Below, in pieces: positions 34,390 through 45,749 of a stretch of DNA of 64,000 nucleotides. The DNA lies in the NCBI GenBank assembly GCA_038373885.1, contig JAWZYV010012265.1:62001-126000 (forward strand), written 5' to 3'. Positions within the stretch are counted from its first letter, which is position 1. Each line of letters opens with the position of its first letter. This stretch comes from Cheiracanthium punctorium. Taxonomy: Eukaryota; Arthropoda; Arachnida; Araneae; Cheiracanthiidae. The position numbers and the translations under genes were made by a program. The notes under the pieces were generated by a model. The model searched no databases. It was not told the origin of the DNA and was given only the letters and a program-made list of their open reading frames with translations.

Positions 34390-35447
34390 TATAAACAATC
34401 TGGCCCCAATTTGCGATTAGCCAACGGGCATTTACAACAACAGTGTCTAAAGTCCGATAAATTTTCCATAATGGTTCAACAATTTTCCCTTTTTAAACTA
34501 AGGCTTTATTGGAATTTAATCCATTCACAGAGGTCTCATCACGTTGAGTGAGAAAATGATAAAAGATTTGAACAAAGAACAGCAATAATTAAAAAGACAA
34601 AATCGAAAATAAAGAAAGGCAGTCCTAAGAATCAAGAGGGGAAGAGGCGGCAGACCATTAGGCCATTATGCTTCTTGCCTTCCGATACAGTTTGAAGATA
34701 TCTCTCTGTTCTTGACCGACTTAGTTTAGTCCAGAACAGCCAAGAGGATGATCAGAATTCATAGTTCCTGTTTTATAGATTGGACAGGTGCTCGTCAACA
34801 AACTGCATGTGTCATTTTAAAAAGGGGAAGTATCATGAGGAGGTGAAGGGGTATGTGATCAATTGTGAAGAATTTCTGGCAAGAAGCTTTCTGTTTCACC
34901 AGTTCACTAGCTGCAATCCTACATGGCCGGATAAGTTTCGAACTATATATTCATACATCATCAGTAAACAGTTTAGGTAAGGGCTCGCGCGATAAAAGCA
35001 AAATCACTTGTATACAAGGGATTTATTTTTTCCGCTGTCACCATTTCCAATCGCTACTTCATAGTGCTTCACTTATGAAGCAAACGTTTGTCAAAGAGAA
35101 GCTTGCATTCTTATTGAGGTAGGTTTTCATTATTCATTCTTATCATCTATACATAGAAAAACTTTCGGGGATAACATCAGAATTAACACTCTTTAGTAGC
35201 TAAAGCTGTGTGAAATGTCAGCCATAGCTGAATAATTAGCTGTCACTTAAAAAAAAAATAAGTAAATAAATAAATCAGTAAACTAAAAGTCAAACATGCA
35301 ATTATATAACAGATAGAATTATATCAGATTCATAATAGATAGAAATAATTGATAATAGCATATGTAATACGATGCCAATTTAAAAGAATTGCTGAAAAAT
35401 ATGTTATTTAAAAAAATATAATATTTAAAGTGTTTTTCCTTTTTTAA
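34390..35447. other. No gene recognised
   Basis: Composition is slightly more balanced than average. Short frames at 34780-35122 lack known motifs. No terminal repeats. Confidence 0.45.
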
Positions 35448-35449
35448 TA

Positions 35450-36340
35450 CAGGATGTCACAAAAAGGTGGTAATACTCTTTAATTCTTTATCACTCACCA
35501 TGGCCTTACCATGGCATAGTGATTATGTAACTGAAAATGGTAGGCGACCTAAATGTTAAGGTCCCGGGTTCGGGTCCCATCGCGCTGCTGTCGATCTAAC
35601 GGTCAGAACTTTCTAAGGGGTTCTAACGCGTATTCATTTTACCAAGACATCCCCATCCTTGGCAGATCACCCTAGTGTAGCGTGTCCACAATCACACAAA
35701 GAAACAATTCTTTATCTATTAGAATTAAGTAGGCGATGTAGATTGAAAAAGTGTTCAAAATAAGGTAGGAAAAAGACTACATTAAGAAAAAAATTTTCTC
35801 GTTTATTTACAAAAAGTTACACTTTTTAAATTTGTATACGACCCCCGTACATAAAAATTCCCAAATGTACACTAATGAAGGGATGTACAAAATTTCAGCC
35901 TTTCACCATGATACATCTCAGATATATTTTTAAATGAAGATGGTCAGGGATTATACAGATATTTGAATGCAAACGTTTATTGCTAGATTGAAGAAAAATT
36001 ACTTTCTTTTGTAATTTATGTACGACCACGGAAACGCCATCATTCGACATGATTTTCCCCCTTAAAGAGCCATTGAAAGTGATTTAAGTCAGTGTATATT
36101 TGTATCTGAAACTTTTCCTTCTGCATCCCCTTAATAGTGTATGAAGCACATTGTAGTAACTGCGAAAAAAATGTTTTGAACAGGGGTCGTACACAAATTT
36201 GTCATTTTTTGAAAATTAACGAGAGGAATTTTTCTTAACGTATTCTCTTTTCCTTTGAACACTCTTTCAATTTACATTGCCCACTTATCTCTAACAGAAA
36301 AAAAAATTAAAGCGTGTTATCACCTTTTTGGGACACCCTG
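35450..36340. mobile_element. Long-TIR TA-flanked MITE, copy 2
   Basis: The ends CAGGATGTCACAAAAAGG and, inverted, CAGGGTGTCCCAAAAAGG begin inverted arms sharing AATTCTTTATCTATTAGA and TTCAAAATAAGGTAGG. TA flanks both sides (35448-35449 and 36341-36342). It is the sister of 14121-15671 but lacks that copy's nested block, thereby giving its empty site near 36000. It carries its own SINE insertion at 35493-35705. Confidence 0.85.
35493..35705 (+). mobile_element. tRNA-derived SINE, family B, with 11-bp TSD
   Basis: A pol III-like head (ATGGCATAGTGATTATG, then B-box GGTTCGGGTCCC) is followed by a body with GGGGTTCTAACGCGTATTC and CCCTAGTGTAGCG. The direct repeat AATTCTTTATC flanks it at 35482-35492 and 35706-35716. 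It interrupts the left arm of the MITE at 35450-36340, so it is younger than that MITE. SINEs of this type need a LINE partner to move. Confidence 0.88.
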
Positions 36341-36342
36341 TA

Positions 36343-37700
36343 TAATATATATAGAGAGAAGGGAAATGGCGGGGGGGGGAGATAAAAATTTAAAATAATT
36401 GCTGAAAAACATATTATGTAAAAGCATAACATTTATTTCATTTATTTATTTGTTTGTTTTTGAGAGGGAGGGCGAGAGAAAGAGAAAGAAAAGGGAGAGG
36501 GATGGGACGTCAAAAAAAAAAAAACTTTTGACGTTTGCAATCGCCGGAATTTATGAAACTGTGCCATTACAGAGTAACCTAATTGCCTACTTCTAGAGCA
36601 TTTTCGCATCACTTTTCAGCGGGATTACAAAAAATAACAAGAAGAACCATAATGAAAGTGTAATAGAAAATAACATAAGATAAAATAATGAAAGTGCATA
36701 AAAAATATCAATGTCGATTATGTAAGTGTTAGTACATTTTAAATTTTAAATTATTATTTTTCTTACGAAAAAGGCAATGGCATAAAATTTAGGACCAACG
36801 AAATGTCCTACAAATAATGAGGTCCTGAATACTAGAACTTGTTTCTTCATAGGGCATAATTCTAACAAAATATGTTGAGATAGTTAATATAAAAAAAATT
36901 ATATTTGTCTCAAGACATGACGTTCGTTGTCTTACTTAACTATAAAGACACCTGAAACCTGCAAAGTGGTCTGTTATTATTTCTTAAACCATTTTTCTTT
37001 TTCTTCCCCGCACGCAATTTTTGTCTCGTTATCACAGTTACTATGGTAACGACATCGGCCAACATACTAACAGTTCAGAGTAGATATCAAAAATAGATCC
37101 CCTAATGGGGACCTGGTGAATGTTTTCTACAAACTTAATGATGATCTTTGCTTTAGACAGAAATCAATACTTTTTTGATCACTAAACATTTTTATCATAA
37201 AAGTTTTGAGGAAAATTGCGGGGACCTTCCTTTTTTATTTCCTTTGAAATAAAAAAGGAAGCATGCCAGTGCTGTGAAAACAATATTATATACAAGAACG
37301 AATTGAACAGAATACAACTAAGCTAATTTGAAGACAAACCGTTAAGATAAAGAAACTATTTAAGCTTATTTATGTAATTTAAACTGTATATGTAATCTAA
37401 CAAAAGAAGAAAATATTTCTATGAAGGTTTTGAGAGGTACAAAGATTAGCTTTCGAGCAGCAGTAAGTATTAATCAACCCACTCATGAGAAGGCAGTGTA
37501 ATTATAGAAAAAAATCTGATGTGGACAACAAATGATTTCCTTGACAAGTCTATTAAATCAAAAATATTTTCGGCAAACTTCATCTAAACTTATATTTTGA
37601 TTGAAAGATATAAAATACTGAAGTAATAGTAAGGTTTAGCGATTTCTAGCCAAATATTTCCGATATCGCCAAGCTATGAAAGATTTCCTTCTGACACTTA
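36343..37700. other. No gene recognised; GA-rich tract
   Basis: A purine-rich GAGAGGGAGGGCGAGAG... tract lies at 36462-36505. GTTACTATGGTAAC at 37037-37050 is a 14-bp palindrome. The rest is AT-rich without supported features. Confidence 0.5.
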
Positions 37701-37749
37701 ATTTGGTGATATTTCGCCAAAAGCCGACTAGCTTGAGATAGTTTGCGAG

Positions 37750-39180
37750 ATTTTGGGAATAGCCAAAGTTGTCAATGACCACAGACTTTCAGTGAATTGA
37801 ATGTATCCTTACACCTTAATGTATTTAAAGTCATTTGCCTGATCTGTACATGAATTACCCACTCAATTGCAAACAAAAAAGAGATGCACTGCACAGTTAG
37901 ATGTAACAATAGTTCTAAATACAAAATTTCAAAATTCTACGTTTAAAAATTTTAGAGTTATGAGATGTGAAATAATTTTTGACGCCAAATTTGGCGATAT
38001 GTCGGCAAAACTCGCAAAGTTTGACGACAAATGGCGAGATTTTGGCCATAGACCAAACAATGACTGACTGCAGATGTAATATATTGAAGATGTCCATAGG
38101 CGTTAATGTACTGAAATTCTTTTTAGGTGGTCCTGTAAATAAACTCTCCAGTAGATTGGGACTAAAATCGAGATGCACAACTAGGTGTTACAGCAATCTT
38201 ATATATGAAATTTCAACATTCTAAAACATTTAGTTATTGAGATTTGAGAGTTAAATACATACACACGTACACCAAAAGTCGGCAAGCTTGGCGACTTTTG
38301 GCGTAATTATTGATGGAGGCACGTGACCATGGTCGGACCATGACCTAACTATAGGGTAGAACGGTTTTGTTCTTGAAATACATGAATGTCCCTAAAAGTG
38401 CCAATGACCATAATGTATTGGAAATCTTTTGAGTGTTCCAGTAGCAGAAAAGCAGTAGTCTTTATAAATGATAAAGACACTTTTTTCGTAGGAGAAATTC
38501 ACTTTGTAACTCTTAATAGCATGTATCACTTCTGAGTCATTTGAAATCAGAAGTGATACATGCTTCACCTAATACCTCTAAAATACGCTTTAATGAATTT
38601 CTGTCCATAGAGCGTAATGTATTTGAAATCTTTTTGGCGGCCATTTAGATAAACTATCCAGTCGAATGGGACCGAAAGGACAGGTGCAACACTAGTTGTT
38701 ACAACAATCCTAAATATAAAGTTTCGACAATCTACGTTTAATAGTATTTGAGATATGCGAGTTTGATTAATTTCGGCCCATAGAGCGTAATGTATTTCGA
38801 ATCTTTTGGGCGGCCTGTAGATAAACTATCCAGCCAAGTGGGCCGAAAGCGGGGGTGCATCGCTAGATGTTACATCAATCCTAAATATAAAATTTTAACA
38901 TTCTACGACCAACAGTTTTTGAGATATGCAAGTTACATACATATGTACGTACGTACAGACGGTATGGAAAAACTGGTCAAAACAGATTCGCCGTTGGTCA
39001 AAATGGGTTGCAGACGCATTTATATGATCGTGCATGCTAGCTTACGATGAGATGCATCGAAAAAATTCTTAAAAGTAAATTTAGAGGTAGTCAAAATCGT
39101 TTTTTTTTTCGTCGAAATTTGGCCCCCGAAAGTTTTCGGGATCACACATTACTTCCTTATTCTCCGTACAAGGAAGTAAA
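37750..39180 (+). repeat. Hairpin-ended interspersed repeat, copy 2, with about 170 bp units
   Basis: Four diverged units (starting near 37790, 38095, 38600 and 38775) share CATA(G)GCGTAATGTATTT, AAACTATCCAG(T/C)C, GATGTTACA.CAATCCTAAAT and TTTGAGATATGC. The copy ends with CTTCCTT, an 11-base loop and AAGGAAG (near 39151-39177). Between the units and that end are GTACGTACGTACAGACGG and TTGGTCAAAATGGG. Non-coding; the class is unknown to me. The same family occurs at 6620, 39245 and 47880. Confidence 0.7.
38518..38564. repeat. Perfect 18-bp stem hairpin
   Basis: AGCATGTATCACTTCTGA (38518-38535) is followed by an 11-base loop and its exact reverse complement (38547-38564). It lies within the tandem-unit repeat, between units. 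Confidence 0.97.
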
Positions 39181-39244
39181 AATTTGGAGTGGCTCCACTC
39201 GACTTTCCGAACACTTACGATTAAGATCATTACAAGGCATTTAA

Positions 39245-40225
39245 ATAAATTTTAATCGATGAATAGTTCAAACATATATACCAAATTGAAGCTCTATGGA
39301 ATGCGTCGTTTAAACGCTAGCGCACTTTCAAGAATTTCTCCCCATATGCCATAATGTAAAAGAAATCTTTGTCGTAGCCCTGTAGAAAAACTATAAGTCC
39401 TATACACATCAAAATCAATACCGGTCTTAAGATGGTAGTTTATAACATATATATCCAATTTGAGCTCAATCGAATGCACCGTTTGAACGCTAGCGTACTT
39501 TCAAGAATTCCTTCCATAGGCCATAATGTAAAAGAAATCTTTGTCGTAGCCCTGTAGAAAAACTATAAGTCCTATAAACACCAAAATCAATACCGGTCTT
39601 GCGACGGTGGTTTATAACATATATACCCAATTTGAGATCAATCGAATGTCCCGTTTAGGAGCTATCGTGTTCACTCACATACATACATACATCTCGTAAA
39701 AATAGCATAAATGAATTCAGAAGAGCTCAAAACGTGTAAATACACCAAAATCTTGAAGTTGAAATTTTTCATGATTACAATACCTTCCTTGTGTGGTACA
39801 TGTTCGGAAAGTGAAAATATTTTTTGTAACTCTATGAACAAACTATCAGCTCTACTCACACCAAAATTTACGCCAGTCTCATAACCGTGACCATACATGC
39901 CTAATTTGCTCCCAATTGAATTCACCATATAGACGCTAGCGCACTTTCAAGAATTTGCTTGTCCTATACACACCAATTTTCATTACCGATCGTGCAGAGG
40001 TGATCTATAATATATATACCACATTTGAGCTCAAACAAATGCACCGTTTAGGAGATATCGTGTTTACTCACATACACACACACGCGCACACATACTTCAC
40101 CGTAAAAATAGCATAAATTAATGAATTTAGAAAACCTCCAAACGTGTAAATACTTCAAAATCTCGAAGTCAGTTTTTTTTTCATGAGTACAGTACTTCCA
40201 CAGTTCATGTTTGAGAAGTAAAAAT
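39245..40225 (+). repeat. Related tandem-unit repeats, two copies in a row
   Basis: Units of about 150-160 bp share CTTTCAAGAATT, GTAAAAGAAATCTTTGTCG, CCTGTAGAAAAACTATAAG, ACCGGTCTT and ATATATACC.AATTTGAGCT. Two terminal segments (39680-39825 and 40070-40225) each carry ACTCACATACA(C/T)ACA, GTAAAAATAGCATAAAT, ACGTGTAAATAC..CAAAATCT and a closing ..CTTCC...GGAAG/GAAGT imperfect hairpin. A reverse-strand copy is at 47880-48345. Confidence 0.7.
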
Positions 40226-41470
40226 TGCATATATTTTTTTAGTTTTCTCATTTAAAGTACTATAAATTATATTTATTGTTTTAATTTTTTTTATCTGCTT
40301 TAAGTTTGGCATAGAAAAACGCAAATCTAGCCGTTGTAATGGAATATATGGAGAAAAATTTTTCGAAAAGCAAATAAATAAATTGAAATAATTAAACGAA
40401 TATTCTTTTATTTTTATTTATTTTTAATGAGCATTATTTTCTAAATTTCGGAAAGAACTGTTGTGACCTTACTTAGTGTTTATGATTTTGGTATGTCTGA
40501 CATTCCGATTGTCTGCCTGCCCGTGCTCATGCTCTAACTGTCATAAATAAGTAAGATTACTAAACATATACAATAAATGTGTGATTGTGTGTGTGTGTTT
40601 TTTTTCTATGTACTCTACTGAAAATGGAGTAGAGGAAAACCAATACAGTGATTCACCGTCCCGTATTATAGAAGACAGTCTCATATTTTGAGGTTTTCTC
40701 CCATATGGTCCAACATTTTCATCCTAGTGATTACCATCAGAAAAAAGCAGTTTGTTTAAAATCGCGAACTTTTGGGCCACCCAAGTACTTTTTTTTTAAG
40801 AACAGCTAATAATTACATCTGCACAAGTAAGTGGGTTTCAGCTTGATTGACAATGTTATAATCTACTGTGTATGCATTTGCATTAAAGTTAATTTGAAGT
40901 TTAAATACTTATATCTTTACAAAATTTTAACCCTCCTCCCCCCACACACACTTCCCCCGGCATACTTAGATGTCCCACATTTGAGCTTGAGAAAGATTAT
41001 CACTTTATAAACCGACCGCATAGTGAATACAGCCAGCGAATAAACAATTTGTACATTTAAAAAACGGGGGGGGGGGCGGATTGATTAGTTTTTCAGTGTT
41101 TGAATGTGTAACAGTAATTCCTTTACATGGAATAGGAAGTTATTTCGCTCTTAAATGGTTTCCTGGTCACGTGTCCTACCTTTGAAAAATAATCATTTGT
41201 TGATGCGTATTCTTAGTGTTCACTTCCTGGGAATAGTCTGTAATTCCAGTAAATTAACATCCTATAACAAAAACGTGCTGACACAGATAGATACAAAAAG
41301 CTACATTAAAACGGGCATATTGATTCTTCAAAAAATGAATTGTGTTTAAGTTTTCATTTACTAGTCGGTTTACCCTACGAAGTGTTAATAGTTCTTTTTC
41401 CTGAGCATCCAGAAGAGTATTAAAATACATTACTTTTTATTGACAGTCATTATTTGAAGCAAAAATTAAA
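40226..41470. other. No gene recognised
   Basis: AT-rich with a short GT run (40585-40600) and a 10-base G-run near 41066-41075. No supported genes. Confidence 0.5.
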
Positions 41471-41472
41471 TA

Positions 41473-42189
41473 CAAGGGGTGATCAAATGAAAAGGTACGA
41501 AAAGACACAGTGGGTACAAATGTAGACTTTATTCAAAATATACACCATAGGCCTGAGCACAACGATCCCACTGATGAACAAGCCGCAAGATTCCTTGTTC
41601 CCAGAATTCCTGCGCCCGTGACGAGATCCAGTCCGTCACAGCGTCCTTGAGTACGTCGTCCGAGTTGAAGCGCTTCCCTTTAAGGTGTTTCTTCAGTGGA
41701 CCAAACACATGGAAATCGCAGGGCGACATGTCCGGACTGTAGGGCGGATGGTCCAACGTCTCCCACTTGAACTTGGCCAATTCCATGTGTGTGACTCTGG
41801 AAACGTGTGGACGCGCGTTATCATGGAACAGAACCACACCCTCCGTGAGCAGCCCCGGTCTTTTGTTCTTGATGGATCTGCGTAGGCGTCGGTTTCTCAC
41901 CTTCCGCTGTCAGAAATCGGATAACACCTCGCTGCTCCTCAATCGTCGAATTTTGCAACGCGAACGCCATCCTGTCCTCATACGGACTGCCGCATCATTT
42001 GGTCGCTGATTTTGATAAGAGCCTCTACTCTCTCCTGCGCATGCGGGCACCCGCGCATGCTCCGATCCCAGTCAGAGACTCCAATCCCATCCCGCGATGT
42101 CTCGCTACGTTCTCCCATGGCGGAATATGCAAATATTTACCTGTTACGCTTTTACGTCGTTTCGTACCTTTTCATTTGATCACCCCTTG
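41473..42189 (-). mobile_element. Internally deleted mariner (DD34D), 717 bp
   Basis: Inverted termini CAAGGGGTGATCAAATGAAA (41473 and, inverted, 42189) extend near-perfectly to about 30 bp. TA flanks both sides (41471-41472 and 42190-42191). Full-length mariners are about 1.3 kb, so nearly half is missing, from the middle of the transposase. The well-matched ends suggest it was mobilised, as deletion derivatives often are, by a full-length copy elsewhere. Confidence 0.92.
41529..41970 (-). pseudogene. mariner transposase, N- and C-terminal parts joined by an internal deletion
   Basis: Minus strand. The N-terminal frame starts at ATG 41970 (MAFALQNSTIEEQRGVIRFL, then AEGEKPTPTQIH), typical of the first mariner helix-turn-helix, and is closed by a stop at about 41824. 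The C-terminal frame (41900-41529, 123 aa) holds the second and third catalytic Asp: FHDNARPH and YSPDMSPCDFHVF, 34 residues apart (DD34D). The first catalytic Asp and the second helix-turn-helix are deleted and the two parts are in different frames, so no active enzyme can be made. The C-terminal end (FWEQGILRLVHQWDRC...YFE) is the usual family ending. Confidence 0.9.
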
Positions 42190-42191
42190 TA

Positions 42192-42628
42192 TTCATCTAT
42201 TTCAATCAAAACAAAATGTATGTATGTTGTTAAGGATCACAAAATAATACTGTAGCATTTATGATTCTTTCACAGGAGAGCTCAAAAGAATTCCGATACC
42301 TTAAGGTCTATGGTAGTTTAGACGCATTCATTCGTTTCAAGCAAAAAACAATAGGTATAAAGATGTTTATAACAGCTTTCTCTTCATTCAACGGATGAAA
42401 ATATCATGTAAATTTCTTTTACAGTGTCTCGCAAAACTTCATTGTTTGTAATACAGGTTTTTTAGAGGATATTCTCAAAACCTCGTCAAGTTTGTCGAAG
42501 ATGCATTTCCACTACTCATTGCCACATATGTATACATCGCCAAATTTAGCGAAAAAAAAGAGCATTATGTTGACAAGTATTTTATGATTAATACCTTATT
42601 TATTTCTCTTGTCTTCATTTGTTCACAG
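42192..42628 (+). other. Intron upstream of the sulfotransferase coding exon
   Basis: AT-rich, ending in a polypyrimidine-rich acceptor (TCTTGTCTTCATTTGTTCACAG, boundary at 42628). The acceptor implies at least one non-coding exon further upstream, which I could not identify. Confidence 0.6.
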
Positions 42629-42672
42629 GATTTCATCCTCATGAGTCCACCGTTCAATGCGTTTAGCGTAAG
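42629..42672 (+). other. 5' UTR part of sulfotransferase exon
   Basis: Begins after the acceptor AG at 42628. It contains an in-frame TAG (42664-42666) three codons before the start codon, and a short upstream ATG at 42651 in another frame. Confidence 0.6.
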
Positions 42673-42835
42673 ATGACCCATGACCGCCAACGCCGCTCTT
42701 CTGTCAAGGTAGCAGTTCCTTCGGCCAGGATCCGCAGAATAGCTCCGTGGATTGCTTTCGTCGGTCTCATGCTAGTCGGCAAGTTCTACTTCACGACATT
42801 CCAGAACTCGGTGTTCATGAAGTCACCTCTAGAAT
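42673..42835 (+). CDS. Carbohydrate sulfotransferase, first coding exon (signal anchor)
   Basis: This exon encodes 54 residues plus one base. The start is the first Met after an in-frame stop. A basic N-terminus (THDRQRRSS..., ARIRR) is followed by a hydrophobic segment at residues 23-40 (IAPWIAFVGLMLVGKFYF). With positive charges before it and a downstream lumenal domain, this fits a type II Golgi signal anchor. The exon ends at 42835 before GTACGT, a good donor. The leftover single base gives a phase 1 intron, which matches the two-base start of the exon at 60327. Family knowledge: Golgi carbohydrate sulfotransferases have a short cytoplasmic tail, one anchor, a stem, then the catalytic domain; the residues from 41 on would be the stem. 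The link to 60327 is inferred from phase, strand and architecture. Confidence 0.75.
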
Positions 42836-42880
42836 GTACGTAATGAGAGAGACCAGACACGAAATTTTATTCTCATTTAA

Positions 42881-43112
42881 CCCTTTGAAGCGCAGCCGTT
42901 GCCATCGCTCGATTTAACTACCAGCAACACGGCGGTCGATCGAATCATTCGTCACGTGCCACAGATCTAAAGACCATTGTTTGACACAGCTGGCTGTGCG
43001 CGCACAGCCAGCTGTGTCAAAAAATGGTAGTTAAATCGAGTGATGGCAACGGCTGGCCTTTTTTCGGCATGGCGCAGTCTATCCAGTTGTTCTTTTATAT
43101 CAATGTATTTTC
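42881..43112. mobile_element. piggyBac-like MITE with a 40-bp perfect palindrome, next to a splice donor
   Basis: TTAA (42877-42880) precedes CCCTTTGAAGCGCAGCCG. GCAGTCTATCCAGTT near 43075 matches the sister at 16586-16798. Compared with that copy, the middle is an inverted duplication: GCCGTTGCCATCGCTCG and TTTAACTACCA at left reappear inverted at 43023-43053, around the perfect palindrome at 42981-43020 (half: TTGACACAGCTGGCTGTGCG). The right TTAA end is not recognisable. It starts 46 bp after the sulfotransferase exon. Confidence 0.6.
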
Positions 43113-44378
43113 CATTGTTTTTTCGAATTGTTTCGAATTGTTTCGAGCAGATGCCAGTGCTTTTAAAAATAATCCTGACAATCTAAGAATTAATCAACAA
43201 ATTTTACGGAAAATGATGTGCTAAAAAGTAAAGGAATCTCGTGTAACTATGTCACCATCAAGTATTTTTTATAGAAATCAAATTTATTCTACGTGACTGC
43301 CAACAGTCAAACGTCAGAGTTCTATGCCCTCACGATGAGGACACCGCCAAGGCCAATCCCACAGAGGCCTCCTTAAAAATATTCAGTCTGCAAAATTGCT
43401 ATTCGGAACTTCCAAAACTTCTCATTCTAGTATTCAAAAGATTTTTTAACCGGCACTCTTCCTAACTTTTGTCCCTTTGACGTCCAACTTCGAGTGCATA
43501 CAAAAGAGTTAGAAATGCCTTTCTTATTTGCATCAGTCAAAAGAAAAATTGGGAATAAATAATAGAACACTCGGCACTGGGTGGCCAGATATACAAAAGG
43601 GGGAGTTGGAGAATCAGCTCTTTGCAATTGACACCACGTACGTCCCATGATGCCTGTCTCGACATTTTTCCCAAAGCAAATAGCAATCTCACATGCCCAT
43701 ACTAATCTAATTAAGAGTCTTCCGTGCACGTGTGTATGGAGGAAATGCTGAGCATGGGAACGAGAATGTTCCAATCTCACATATATTGCCCTGAGACAAA
43801 CTATGAAATACCACTCTGTATGAAGTAAAAATAGTGGAAGGTGGTCGCAACTAGCCTGAAGCTGTCGCCATCCTTTGGCCCAGCGTGGTCTTTTCTGGGA
43901 AATAGATGTATTTTCTTTGAAATGCATGGGAAAAAGAAATTCGCTCGTGCAGTAGAAAATAATGTGTCCCCTATTCCGATTAGCTGGTTTAGCTCAGCTA
44001 GCTGGACTGTAACTGAGCCAAAGTCAAACATATACTTTTAAGATATAATTAATACATCAATTCGGTAAAAATAATTTTTTCTAAAAAAAATCTCTAGCCT
44101 TTAACAAAATGAAGTAAAAGTGAGCTGAAATGTACAGTTAAGACTGAAGACTGGAACCAGTTGTAAACAAAAGCATGAAACTAGTTGTAAACAAAAGAAA
44201 ACAACAAAAAGTGCAGTGCACAAAATGTGATTTGTACTAGTTGTTTTGATAATAACTAAAATAAGACATGAAATAACTGTCATAATGCAAAGAGAATTTC
44301 CGTACAAACTGTTGGAGCTCCGTCAAATCCATTCTCCAAGAAAAAAGATCATCACCGATTTGGTAACTATATATTAGA
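43113..44378. other. Intronic DNA; unassigned 166-residue minus-strand open frame
   Basis: The stretch 43427-43927 is open on the minus strand for 166 residues (MHFKENTSISQKRPRWAKGW...) and is more balanced in composition than its surroundings. I see no domain, signal peptide or repeat pattern. It may be decayed transposon sequence or chance. Confidence 0.3.
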
Positions 44379-45430
44379 CTAGCTGAAGTACCCGTTCTTC
44401 GCACGGGAATGAATGGACTTTTTGATATTAATATTTGTTGTGATTACTAATTATTGTAATAAAGAGATATAGCAAAATGGATATCGCGTTATATTGTGTT
44501 CAATAAACATGCATACTGAATTTCAAGGCAATCGTTTTTACGGTGCAGAAGGCGATGCGGCGTAGCACAATCTAGTGGCGAGTTTTAGCAAAACGGATAC
44601 GGCAAAAATATTCTTCGCATTCAGATATCGATGTATACGAATTTTCATGACGATCGGCTGAATAGTCTTGAAGTTCATGTGTTGACGCGACATCTAGTGT
44701 CAAGTTATAGGAAAATGGATGGTGCCAAACTCTTCCCCGTGTTCAAATATCTATGTATACCTATTTTCATAGCGATCATTCGCACAGTCAAGAAGTGATA
44801 CACTGCAGGGCCATCTAGTGGTTAATTAATGATTTGCTACAGCGCCGTCATGTGGCGAGTTATAGCAAAATGGATAACGCCAAAATATTCTCATTGTTCA
44901 AATAGCTATGTATACTGATTTTCATAGCCACCGTTTGAATGGTCAAAAATTTGGCCTGCTGCAGCGTCATCTAGTGGCGAGTTAAAATAATAATGCATTG
45001 CAGTGCCATCTAGTGGTGAGTAACATCAAAAGTAACGCAGTTAGAATATATTCTTCGTTCTCAAATGTGTAAGTATAAAAAATTTTATGCCGACGGTCGA
45101 ACGGTATAGACGTTGATGCGTTGCAGCGCTATTTAACGGTAAGTTACAGCAAATGGATAGTGAAAAATATTCTCCGTGTTCTAATATTCGCGTGTACCAA
45201 ATTTCATCGAAATTGGTTGGACGATATTCGCATAGCAAACGGCTAAACGGAATAGAATTCGACGTTCTGCTGCGCCACCTAGTGAAAAGTTAGAGGAAAA
45301 CGGATAGCATAAAAACCTTCTCCATGATAAAAGACTTAGGTGAACCAAATTTCATGGTGATCAGTGAAACGGTGCTGGAGTTTTTCAACCTCCTACACAC
45401 ATACCAACATTCATTTTTATATATAACCAG
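44379..45430 (-). mobile_element. Non-autonomous Helitron (minus strand), about 1.05 kb, with tandem units
   Basis: The minus-strand 3' end is hairpin CCCGTGCGAAGAACGGG, then TACTTCAG, then CTAG|T at 44379. It is the same end as the Helitron at 29358, with the same eight-base spacing. The body is about eight diverged units of roughly 120 bp with CATCTAGTGGCGAGTTA, AGCAAAATGGATA and CAAATATCTATGTATAC. The opposite end (ATTCATTTTTATATATAA near 45425) is a worn version of the TC 5' end. Confidence 0.7.
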
Positions 45431-45749
45431 TCTTATTATACGTATATACCAGTCTCAAGTAAAATCCAGTTTTCAAATCTAAGCCTCGCCAAAGTGCCAG
45501 CATACGCCATTTTGCAAGAGTTTTTTCAGGGAATCATTCGAAGCATTGACTTAGCAGCAATCAAAATGGGAAATGGTTCGACCGCCAGGCATTTATTTGA
45601 AAAGTGGAATCCCTTAATACAGCCGCATTTTTTAAATTATCAACTGTAACATGTTTTATTCATCGTTACCTCGATGTACTAAATGCGAAGATTTCAATTT
45701 TCTGAAATTTGGCGGATTTCCCCCAAGTTAAATCAATGTACTCAATTGG

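Noticed and set aside
37037..37050. Palindrome GTTACTATGGTAAC as an RFX-type X-box
   Set aside because: It resembles the X-box consensus, but no gene start is near and one match of this length can occur by chance in 64 kb.
43427..43927. Minus-strand open frame of 166 residues
   Set aside because: Longest unexplained frame in the intron, but no domain, leader or homologous pattern was seen and overlapping frames are also open; kept only as an unassigned stretch.
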